From an uncultured Oscillospiraceae bacterium (GTDB lineage: Bacteria; Bacillota; Clostridia; Oscillospirales; Acutalibacteraceae): 64,000 nucleotides of DNA. A program made the translations under genes and the position numbers. This document shows, in pieces, positions 26,085 through 33,309 of this stretch. Every line of letters begins with the position of its first letter. Positions within the stretch are counted from its first letter, which is position 1. Under the pieces are notes generated by a model, which did not search any database, was not told where the DNA came from, and was given only the letters and a program-made list of their open reading frames with translations. The DNA lies in assembly GCA_902492045.1 (NCBI GenBank), contig CABUKB010000009.1:3769-67768 (forward strand), written 5' to 3'.

Positions 26085-27413
26085 ATGAGTTTGTATACCT
26101 ATCTGCGCGAACGGGCCGGAGAGCACCCTGACCGAACGGTACGGGATGAGACGCAGAGGCTGACCTTTGCAGAACTGTTCCGGCAGGCGGAAGAAATCGG
26201 TCGAACGCTGACGGGGCGGCTGTACGGCATCCTATGCCGATCGGATCTCGATACGGCCCGACTGCTGCTGGCCTGCATGGCGGCGGGGAAAACCGCCGTT
26301 CCCCTATCGGCCCGTTACGGCGAGGCTCATATCGCAAGAATTCGACAGGCGGCAGGCTTCTCCTGCATCCTGACAGAAAAAGGCCCGCTCGCGGTGGGAA
26401 AGCCGTTGCCCGATGAAAAGACGCTGGATGGAATCCGGCTGATTTTGTACAGCTCTGGAACCACAGGGGTGCCTAAGGGCGCGATGCTCACCGATGCGGG
26501 ACTGTTGGTGAACTTATGTGCGGTGGAGGGGTATTTCGACATCCAAGGGCAGATGCGGATCGTCCGGCCGTTGTATCATTGCGCGGTACTGGTGGGCGAG
26601 TTCCTCCTTTCCCTTGTCAAAGGGGTGGACATCGTGTTCGACGGCGGTGCGTTTCACCCCGTTCGCCTGCTCGAGGCTGTCCAGGAGGAGGGGACAACGG
26701 TGCTGTGCGCCACCCCGACTCTCTTCTACCAATTATGCGGGGCGGCGGCCCGCCGTGGCCGGGTGCTGCCTCTGAAAAGCGCGGCGGTCAGTGGGGAGTG
26801 CCTGACCCCGAGCATAGCCGCCCGGATGCGCCAGGCCATGCCGGATACCGCAATCTACCATGTATACGGGCTGACAGAGGCGGGACCGAGGGTGAGTTAC
26901 CTGCCTCCTCCTCTGTTCGACCAAATGCCGGATTCGGTGGGGGTGCCCCTTTCTTGCTGGGAATACACCGTCGTAGAAGGGGAGCTTCTTCTCCGTGGAA
27001 AAAGCCAAATGAAGGGATATTACCGATGCCCCGAGGAAACCGAAAGGGTTCTCAGGAACGGATGGCTGCATACCGGAGATGTAGCGCAAACCGATGCCGA
27101 AGGACGCCTGTATATCCGGTCCCGGCGGGATGACCTGATCATTCGGGCCGGCATCAATATCTATCCCCAGGAGATTGAAAACGCACTGCGGATGGACAGC
27201 GGGATCGTGGATGTGATGGCCTATGGAAAACCGGATGTAACGGCGGGCCAACGCATCCATCTGATGGTGGTGGCCCCCGGCTTGACGAAAAAGGAGCTTT
27301 GGGAGCTTTGTCAGAAGCGGTTATCCCCTTATCAGTATCCCGACGAATTTGAATTGGTGGAAACTTTGCCGAGAAACGCCTCGGGCAAGTTGCTGCGGGA
27401 CAGGAGTCGATGA
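26085..27413 (+). CDS. AMP-forming acyl ligase (class I adenylate-forming)
   Basis: This is a 442-residue enzyme that adenylates a carboxylate and passes it to a thiol (ACP or CoA). It has P-loop LYSSGTTGVPKGAML (about 124-138), motif VYGLTEAGPRVSYLP, HTGDVAQTDAEGRLYIRSRRDDL and the catalytic-Lys end RNASGKLLRDRS. Start ATG 26085 follows AAAGGGG at good spacing; ATG 26076 overlaps the site. It is flanked on both sides by carrier proteins, so it is likely an acyl/aryl-ACP ligase. Substrate identity is unknown. Confidence 0.88.
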   Translation: MSLYTYLRERAGEHPDRTVRDETQRLTFAELFRQAEEIGRTLTGRLYGILCRSDLDTARLLLACMAAGKTAVPLSARYGEAHIARIRQAAGFSCILTEKGPLAVGKPLPDEKTLDGIRLILYSSGTTGVPKGAMLTDAGLLVNLCAVEGYFDIQGQMRIVRPLYHCAVLVGEFLLSLVKGVDIVFDGGAFHPVRLLEAVQEEGTTVLCATPTLFYQLCGAAARRGRVLPLKSAAVSGECLTPSIAARMRQAMPDTAIYHVYGLTEAGPRVSYLPPPLFDQMPDSVGVPLSCWEYTVVEGELLLRGKSQMKGYYRCPEETERVLRNGWLHTGDVAQTDAEGRLYIRSRRDDLIIRAGINIYPQEIENALRMDSGIVDVMAYGKPDVTAGQRIHLMVVAPGLTKKELWELCQKRLSPYQYPDEFELVETLPRNASGKLLRDRSR

Positions 27414-27676
27414 AGGACATGGATGTGGAAGCGCAGGTGCGCAGGCTGCTGGGCGAGATCGTGGGTCCCTACGACTGGGAGACGGTCCCGGCCGGGGAGG
27501 ATCTGCGCAGGTTCGGGCTAAACAGCCTCAACTGTATCCGCCTTATCGTGGCGCTCGAGGAACTGTTCGGCATCGAGGTTCCCTACCAAAGGCTGGGAAT
27601 TCGCTATGCCGGCACGATCGAAGAAATCGGTGCCTTGGTCCGCGATATCCAGCGGGGCAGACAGGACTGGGAATAG
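27410..27676 (+). CDS. Acyl carrier protein (second)
   Basis: This is an 88-residue carrier protein with motif RRFGLNSLNCIRLIVALEELFG (Ser near 39). It overlaps the ligase stop by ATGA. It is the last gene before the terminator at 27706. Two ACPs in one short operon suggest two carrier steps or two acyl pools. Confidence 0.88.
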   Translation: MKDMDVEAQVRRLLGEIVGPYDWETVPAGEDLRRFGLNSLNCIRLIVALEELFGIEVPYQRLGIRYAGTIEEIGALVRDIQRGRQDWE

Positions 27677-27705
27677 GGAATTTGGTCGAAAAAACCAATT
27701 TTAAC

Positions 27706-27732
27706 GTGTGAAATTATATCACACATTTTTTT
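27706..27732 (+). terminator. Terminator of the ABC/ACP operon
   Basis: GTGTGA (27706-27711), 7-base loop, TCACAC (27719-27724), then a T-run. Confidence 0.75.
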
Positions 27733-28056
27733 GAATGACAAGGGGTATTTCATTTTAATTGATCCAAGAGATCGCTGTCTATAAGATCCGCGATATCGGG
27801 ATCAGGCTTGATTTTTGCATGTATAGGCCAGTAAAAGGGTATCAGGCAATCGGAAAGGGAAGAATTTTTAATTCCTATATAAGTAGGATTCTATCGGAAA
27901 CTTTCTGGCAAAGCCGTTCGACATAACGTGAGTTTGATTCACAGACCACAAGCGAAATGGGAGATACTGGAGGCGGTTTCATCCCGCCGGAGCCGTGCCA
28001 GGCTCCGGCGGGATGATTGCCGAAATCCATTTCTTTTTGTTATCCGCCGGTTGGGT
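27733..28056. other. 324-bp intergenic region, no intact gene
   Basis: No intact gene was found. On the minus strand, 27890 to 27750 is an open 46-codon stretch (DCLIPFYWPIHAKIKPDPDI) with protein-like composition but no start; it could be the worn 3' end of a lost gene. A perfect 16-bp hairpin (27979-27994 with 28001-28016, loop GTGCCA) follows. It has no T-run, so it is not an obvious terminator. The promoter of the phosphorylase gene begins at 28057. Confidence 0.4.
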
Positions 28057-28085
28057 TTGTCTCTGATGCCGGTGTGTGATATACT
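28057..28085 (+). promoter_or_regulatory. Promoter of the nucleoside phosphorylase gene
   Basis: TTGTCT (28057-28062), 17 bases, TATACT (28080-28085), with TGTGA before the -10. Confidence 0.7.
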
Positions 28086-28123
28086 GAATGCGAACGCGGA
28101 AACGGAAAGAGGGAACACACACC

Positions 28124-28903
28124 ATGATGGATTTCAATCGAGACAAACTGTTTCATATTGGACTGACACCGGAACAAGGGGCGGCTTACGCTGTGATTAC
28201 CGGCGATCCGGGCCGGGTGGAATCCATTGCGCGGAAATTGGACGGCGCCTGTTTTGAGGCGCAGAACCGGGAGTTCACCACTTGGTCGGGTCGGATCGGA
28301 ACCGAAAAAGTGCTGGTGACCTCACATGGAATTGGCGGCCCATCGACCGCTATCTGTGTGGAGGAACTCGCGCGCTGCGGGGTTAAAACCTTGATCCGGG
28401 TGGGGACATGCGGCGGTATGGCGCTGCCGGTACAGGGCGGCGATGTCGTGGTGGCGACGGGAGCGATCCGGATGGAGGGGACTTCCCGGGAATATCTGCC
28501 GGTGGAGTTCCCGGCCGTGGCGGATTTCACGGTGACGCAGGCACTTGCGGCGGCGGCGAGGGAGCGGGGAGAGACGGTTCATATCGGCGTGGTGCAGTGT
28601 AAAGATTCTTTTTACGGCCAGCACAGTCCGGAGGATTCGCCGGTGGCCCGGCAACTGGAGAATGCCTGGTACGCCTGGATAAAAGGGGGATGCCTGGCTT
28701 CCGAGATGGAGTCGGCCGCGCTTTTCGTGGTGGCGGCGGCAAAGGGGCTTCGGGCGGGCTGTGTACTCCAGGTTCTCTGGAATCAGGAGCGGGAAAAGGC
28801 CGGGCTGCCGAATGTGCGGGCCACGGATACGGATGCGGATGCGTCTGCCGATATAGCGATCAAAGCCCTCGCACGTCTGATGGAGCAGGCCACCGCCGTT
28901 TGA
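28124..28903 (+). CDS. udp: Nucleoside (uridine) phosphorylase
   Basis: This enzyme cleaves (deoxy)nucleosides to base and (deoxy)ribose 1-phosphate. It is a PNP/UDP family member of 259 residues with ITGDPGRVESIA (about 26-37), the phosphate-site stretch VGTCGGMALPVQGGD and the substrate motif ASEMESAALFVVA. The uridine phosphorylase branch fits better than PNP, but I would not exclude another base. ATG 28124 follows AGAGGG; the ORF could begin at 28088 but that has no site. Confidence 0.85.
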   Translation: MMDFNRDKLFHIGLTPEQGAAYAVITGDPGRVESIARKLDGACFEAQNREFTTWSGRIGTEKVLVTSHGIGGPSTAICVEELARCGVKTLIRVGTCGGMALPVQGGDVVVATGAIRMEGTSREYLPVEFPAVADFTVTQALAAAARERGETVHIGVVQCKDSFYGQHSPEDSPVARQLENAWYAWIKGGCLASEMESAALFVVAAAKGLRAGCVLQVLWNQEREKAGLPNVRATDTDADASADIAIKALARLMEQATAV

Positions 28904-28987
28904 AAAGGTCTTTCATCAACAGGAAAAAAGCCGCTATCTGGACTCCGACGGCTGCTTGACAGAAAGCCCTTTTGAGGAGGAGACGAC

Positions 28988-29560
28988 ATGAATGATGTAA
29001 GACTGGAAACGGATAGGCTGATTTTGCGAAAATTTGGAATGGACGATTTGGAGGCGCTCTATTGGCTGCTGAGTGATAAAGACGTGAATACTTTCCTGCC
29101 GTGGTTTCCCGTAAAAGACATGGAGGAAACAAAGGATTTTTATGAAAAACGTTTCCACAATATGGAGTATGGTTTAGCGATCTGTTTGAAAGAAAAGGCG
29201 GATCCGATTGGTTATGTGAAAGCGGAGATGGACGATAGCCATGATTTTGGATACGCGCTTCGCAAAGAGTTCTGGCATAAAGGGATTGTCACGGAGGCAA
29301 GTAAGGCCCTTGTCGCTCTCTTAAAAAAAGAGAACATCCCTTATATCACGGCAACGCACGATATTCACAATCCGAGAAGCGGCGGTGTAATGCGGCAGAT
29401 CGGCATGAAATACGGTTATTCTTATGTTGAACAATGGCAGCCAAAGAATATTCCGGTTACATTCAGGATGTACCAATACAATCTTGACGGGCAGGAAGAC
29501 AGGCTCTATACAAAATACTGGGAGCTTTACGATACGCATTTTGTAGAAAAGAATATATAA
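28988..29560 (+). CDS. GNAT N-acetyltransferase (RimJ/RimL-like)
   Basis: This 190-residue protein starts RLETDRLILRKFGMDDLEALYWLL, typical of the RimJ/L branch. FGYALRKEFWHKGIVTEASKALV is the acetyl-CoA motif A region. It follows GAGGAGGAGA. It is AT-richer than its neighbours, which suggests later acquisition. The target (ribosomal protein N-terminus, antibiotic or small amine) is unknown. Confidence 0.88.
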   Translation: MNDVRLETDRLILRKFGMDDLEALYWLLSDKDVNTFLPWFPVKDMEETKDFYEKRFHNMEYGLAICLKEKADPIGYVKAEMDDSHDFGYALRKEFWHKGIVTEASKALVALLKKENIPYITATHDIHNPRSGGVMRQIGMKYGYSYVEQWQPKNIPVTFRMYQYNLDGQEDRLYTKYWELYDTHFVEKNI

Positions 29561-29649
29561 CATCCGGCGTCGTCGGCCTGTTAGATCATATGGATGGCAT
29601 GTCCTGATACAGGACCGTTGGGTTAAGGGCAAACAACTCGAAACAACTC

Positions 29650-29678
29650 TTGACAATCCCGGCGGCGGATGCTATACT
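29650..29678 (+). promoter_or_regulatory. infC operon promoter
   Basis: TTGACA (29650-29655), 17 bases, TATACT (29673-29678). It is near-consensus and lies about 170 bp before the infC start codon. Confidence 0.85.
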
Positions 29679-29684
29679 GATGTC

Positions 29685-29848
29685 TGCATAAAACAAAGCA
29701 GAGCGTTTGCCCGCTCTCACCCGCGGATGCCGTTCCTGACGGGTCGATACGGTTCTCCCCGTTTCTCGGGGGTTCAGATCGTGTAACACGCGGGCAGATT
29801 CTGCCCGCGTTTATTCATCATTTTGAGTGTGTATGGAGGTGCTTACCC
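29685..29848 (+). ncRNA. infC-rpmI-rplT leader with attenuator
   Basis: The leader is long and structured. ACGCGGGCAG (29788-29797), loop ATT, CTGCCCGCGT (29801-29810) and TTATT form a transcription terminator upstream of the coding region. GAGCG/CGCTC pairing near 29702-29717 is one of several upstream stems. This fits the known L20-dependent attenuation of infC operons. I did not identify the antiterminator stem with certainty. Confidence 0.7.
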
Positions 29849-30367
29849 ATCGCCACCAAGGAACTGCAGATCAATGAACAGATCCGGGATAACGAAGTAC
29901 GCCTGATCGGCCCCGATGGGGAACAGATCGGCGTGGTCCCGACGCGCGAAGCGCAGCGGCTCGCCGATGAAAAAGAACTCGATCTGGTCAAGATCGCGCC
30001 GACGGCCACGCCGCCGGTCTGCCGGATTATGGATTACGGCAAGTACCGCTTCGAGCAGTCGAAGCGGGAGAAGGAAGCGCGGAAAAATCAGCGTGTCGTG
30101 GAACTCAAGGAGGTCCGTCTTTCGCTAAACATCGACGTGGCGGATTTCAATACCAAAGCCAAGCATGCCCTGCGCTTTTTGCAGGAGGGCAACAAGGTTA
30201 AAGTCTCCATTCGTTTCCGTGGCCGTGAGATGGGGCATCCGGAAATCGGACTAGAGACCATGAAACGCTTTGCAGAAGTCTGTTCAGAGATCGCGGCCGT
30301 GGAAAAACCCGCCAAAATGGAAGGCCGCAATATGCTGATGTTCCTGGCACCGAAGCCCGCAAAATGA
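29849..30367 (+). CDS. infC: Translation initiation factor IF-3 (AUC start)
   Basis: IF-3 binds the 30S subunit, keeps subunits apart and checks the start codon. Its 172 residues include the N-domain (KELQINEQIRDNEVRLIG), the linker RIMDYGKYRFEQ and the C-domain. No ATG, GTG or TTG lies in frame near the ribosome-binding site GGAGG (9-base spacing), but an ATC does at 29849. Non-standard AUU/AUC starts in infC are known to allow self-repression by IF-3. The first downstream GTG (29933) would delete a third of the N-domain. Confidence 0.93.
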   Translation: MATKELQINEQIRDNEVRLIGPDGEQIGVVPTREAQRLADEKELDLVKIAPTATPPVCRIMDYGKYRFEQSKREKEARKNQRVVELKEVRLSLNIDVADFNTKAKHALRFLQEGNKVKVSIRFRGREMGHPEIGLETMKRFAEVCSEIAAVEKPAKMEGRNMLMFLAPKPAK

Positions 30368-30444
30368 CGTTCCGCCCGTCGCTCGGCGGCGCTTGCCTGC
30401 GCAGGGCGGCCGAATGACGGACAATATGAAGGAGGAAACTGACA

Positions 30445-30642
30445 ATGCCTAAGATCAAGACCCACTCCGGCGCGAAAAAACGTTTCAAGCTGACTAAAAA
30501 CGGGAAGGTACTGCGCGCTCATGCCTATAAATCCCATATTCTGAACAAAAAAACCACCAAGCGCAAACGCAACCTGCGGAAAACCACGGTGGCCGATGTG
30601 ACCAATGTGGCGCAGATCAAACGCCTCATCCCCTATAAATAA
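30445..30642 (+). CDS. rpmI: Large-subunit ribosomal protein L35
   Basis: A 65-residue basic protein beginning [21 protein letters not shown] with the [16 protein letters not shown] core. GAAGGAGGAAACTGACA precedes the ATG. It is the second gene of the infC-rpmI-rplT operon and is controlled with L20. Confidence 0.98.
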   Translation: MPKIKTHSGAKKRFKLTKNGKVLRAHAYKSHILNKKTTKRKRNLRKTTVADVTNVAQIKRLIPYK

Positions 30643-30669
30643 TCGTTCAGAAACGGAGGATATAGAGAA

Positions 30670-31026
30670 ATGGCACGTGTAAAGGGTGCGCTGATGACGC
30701 GCAAGAGAAGGAAAAAGGTACTCAAACTCGCCAAAGGGTATTATGGCGCTAAATCCAAGCTGTTCCGCACCGCGAAGGAAGCGGTTATGAAATCCGGCCA
30801 ATACGCCTATATCGGCCGCCGGCAGAAAAAGCGCGATTTTCGTCGTATTTGGATCACCCGTATTTCCGCTGCGGCCAAGATCAACGGCATGAACTATTCC
30901 ACCTTTATGAACGGCATGAAGAAGGCCGGCATCCCCCTCAACCGTAAAATGCTTGCTGAACTGGCCGTCTCCGACGCCGCCGCGTTTGCAGGCCTGGCGG
31001 AAAAGGCCAAAGCCGCCCTCAAATAA
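30670..31026 (+). CDS. rplT: Large-subunit ribosomal protein L20
   Basis: A 118-residue protein beginning [26 protein letters not shown], then [28 protein letters not shown]. It is needed for early 50S assembly and is the regulator of the upstream leader in Firmicutes. It is the last gene of the operon. Confidence 0.98.
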   Translation: MARVKGALMTRKRRKKVLKLAKGYYGAKSKLFRTAKEAVMKSGQYAYIGRRQKKRDFRRIWITRISAAAKINGMNYSTFMNGMKKAGIPLNRKMLAELAVSDAAAFAGLAEKAKAALK

Positions 31027-31035
31027 GCTTGAACT

Positions 31036-31068
31036 GCGCCCGCCGGCCCCGCCAGCGGGCGCTTCGTT
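31036..31068 (+). terminator. Terminator of the infC operon
   Basis: GCGCCCGC (31036-31043) pairs with GCGGGCGC (31055-31062), then TTCGTTG. The T-run is short. Confidence 0.6.
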
Positions 31069-31143
31069 GTGTTCGGTGGGCCGGAGGTTTTTTGTTTCCA
31101 CGGGTTCGGAACGTCTTAAAACCGTCGGAAAGGAGCTCCTTTT

Positions 31144-31977
31144 ATGGGACAAAACCGGATGGATTTCCGGGCGGCACGTTCCGGCGGGGCAATTACCAGC
31201 CGGGATAATCCTCTAATAAAAGACTATACCCGCCTGATGAGGGACGCGTCGTACCGCCAGGAGAGCGGTCTCTTTGCCCTTGAGGGCGCCCGGCTGTGCG
31301 CAGACGCCGCTGCGTCGGGCGTGGAGATCCGTACGGTTCTCTATACGGTTCGAGCGGCGGGGCAATACGGCTCCTACCTCGATTCCCTTTTTTCGGCCTG
31401 CGCCGACCGCCGCGAGATCGCCCTGCCGCTCGCCGGCCGTCTGTCGGATACGCAGGCTCCCCAAGGAATATTTTGTATCTGCCGGCGGCTTGACAACCAC
31501 CTTTCTTTGGGTAAAATAGAGAGATACGGGCGTTATCTTTTGCTGGAAGACGTACAGGATCCCGGGAACATGGGCAGCATCGTGCGCACCGCCGAGGCGT
31601 TGGGCATAGACGGTCTGTTCCTCACCCCCGGATGCTGCGACCTGTACAATCCCAAGGTGCTGCGGGGCAGTATGGGGGGCGTTTTTCGCCTTGCCGCCAG
31701 CCGGGTGGAGGATGTGCCCGGGCTGCTCGCCCATCTGCGGGAAAAGGGGCTCGCCTCTTTCGCCTGCGTAGCCGATGCCCAGGCGCTGCCGGTGCAGGAG
31801 GCCGGGCTCGGAAAAGGCTGTGTTTGTCTGATCGGCAACGAGGGAGCGGGGCTGCGGCCAGAAACCGTTGCTTTATGCGACCGGCGAATCACCATTCCGA
31901 TGGAGGGGCGTGCAGAATCGCTCAACGCCTCCATTGCCGCCGCGCTCGTGCTGTGGGAGATGAGCAGGCGGTCATAA
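31144..31977 (+). CDS. TrmH/SpoU-family RNA methyltransferase
   Basis: This SAM-dependent 2'-O-methyltransferase of the SPOUT class has 277 residues. An N-terminal substrate-binding domain (ITSRDNPLIKDYTRLMRDASYRQ) precedes the trefoil-knot domain with LLLEDVQDPGNMGSIVRTAEALG, IGNEGAGL and SLNASIAAALVLWEM. The ATG follows GGAGCTCC. It is probably a 23S rRNA or tRNA methylase (YsgA-like); the target cannot be given. Confidence 0.9.
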   Translation: MGQNRMDFRAARSGGAITSRDNPLIKDYTRLMRDASYRQESGLFALEGARLCADAAASGVEIRTVLYTVRAAGQYGSYLDSLFSACADRREIALPLAGRLSDTQAPQGIFCICRRLDNHLSLGKIERYGRYLLLEDVQDPGNMGSIVRTAEALGIDGLFLTPGCCDLYNPKVLRGSMGGVFRLAASRVEDVPGLLAHLREKGLASFACVADAQALPVQEAGLGKGCVCLIGNEGAGLRPETVALCDRRITIPMEGRAESLNASIAAALVLWEMSRRS

Positions 31978-32038
31978 ATGCTCTTCAAACTGGTGGGCGT
32001 CCGCCGGCCGGCGGCGCAGAGACGGGAGGGGATCGGCA

Positions 32039-33271
32039 TTGAGGGACAACCGGCTGTACTGGATTTGGCTGCAACAGGCGCTGGAACCCGGCGGCACGAA
32101 AACCGCGCTGGCGCTCTCGGTGTTTGCATCGCCTGAAGCGGCCTATCGAGCCTCCCGGTCCGAACTGATGCGGGCTGGTTTCACCGGGGCCCTTCTCGAA
32201 CGCCTGTGCCGCAAATCCCTGGATCCGGCTGCCCGGATCCTCGAAGACAGTCTCAGGCAGGGGACATTTGTCCTCACCATGGATGACGAAGCCTATCCGG
32301 ATTGCCTGCGCCAAACTTATATGCCGCCCCTGGTATTATACGGCAAAGGGGAGTTGCCGCCGCTCGACCGCCTTCCCGCCGTGGCTATGGTAGGCACCCG
32401 CAAGGCATCCGATTACGGTATCCGGGCTGCCGGAAGCCTGGCCGCCGGTTTGGCGGCAGGCGGCTGTGCCGTTATCAGTGGCGGGGCGGTGGGGATTGAC
32501 GCGGCCTCTCACCGGGGTGCGCTCGCGGGCGGAGGCTTGACGATAGCTGTGCAGGGATGCGGGCTCGACGTGGATTATCCCCGGTCCAATCGTACCCTGC
32601 GAGAGCAGATTGTAGCCGCCGACGGGGTTATTGTGACGGAGTACCCGCCGGGGTCGCCGCCACTGCGGGAGCATTTTCCGGTGCGCAACCGCCTGCTCGC
32701 CGGCATGTCTATGGCCGTATGTGTCGTTGAGGCGCCGGAACACAGCGGTTCCCTCATCACCGCCCGGCTGGCCCGTAACCAGGGACGGGATGTCTATGTC
32801 GTGCCGGGGGAGATTACGTCCAAAAACAGCAGTGGTTCCAATGATCTGATTAAAGATGGCGCCGCCCTTGTCACAAAGGCGAGTGAAATCCTGCGGGATT
32901 ATAGCCTGCGGTTTCCAGATATTCTGGACCGGCGGGCGGCCGACGCCGCACAGGCTGCCTATGAACACAGAGGAGACCGCCGTGTGCCAGCCCGTTCTGC
33001 TCCGGCTAAAGGATCCGTCCGGCCGGCGAAAAAGGCGGCGTCAGAAGCCGAATCGCCTGCGGATGCTTTTTATGCCTGCCCTTCCGATGCGTCGGCCAGG
33101 GCGGTCCTTCTTTACCAAATGCTGACTTCCGAGCCTCTCGCGGCCGAAACCCTGGCGCAGAAGGCCGGATTATCCTTTCCCGATGCCCTTGCCGGCCTGA
33201 CGGAACTCGAAATCGCGGGCTGTGCGCGGAATTTTCCGGGCCGGCAGTTTGCTCTAAAACCCCGGCCCTGA
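32039..33271 (+). CDS. dprA: DNA-processing protein DprA
   Basis: DprA loads RecA on incoming single strands in natural transformation. This copy is 410 residues with a SAM-like N-domain, the Rossmann core (VGTRKASDYGIRAAG, ISGGAVGIDAASHRGAL, TEYPPGSPPLREHFPVRNRL, VVEAPEHSGSLITARLA) and a C-terminal winged-helix domain. Start is TTG 32039 after GGGAGGGG. It lies 38 bp before topA, the common Firmicutes order. Confidence 0.97.
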   Translation: MRDNRLYWIWLQQALEPGGTKTALALSVFASPEAAYRASRSELMRAGFTGALLERLCRKSLDPAARILEDSLRQGTFVLTMDDEAYPDCLRQTYMPPLVLYGKGELPPLDRLPAVAMVGTRKASDYGIRAAGSLAAGLAAGGCAVISGGAVGIDAASHRGALAGGGLTIAVQGCGLDVDYPRSNRTLREQIVAADGVIVTEYPPGSPPLREHFPVRNRLLAGMSMAVCVVEAPEHSGSLITARLARNQGRDVYVVPGEITSKNSSGSNDLIKDGAALVTKASEILRDYSLRFPDILDRRAADAAQAAYEHRGDRRVPARSAPAKGSVRPAKKAASEAESPADAFYACPSDASARAVLLYQMLTSEPLAAETLAQKAGLSFPDALAGLTELEIAGCARNFPGRQFALKPRP

Positions 33272-33309
33272 AGGTGTTTATCAATCTAGAAGAACAGGTG
33301 GACCGCATC

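Noticed and set aside
27677..28056. RiPP precursor peptide next to the biosynthetic operon
   Set aside because: No short ORF with a ribosome-binding site and a leader/core pattern was found.
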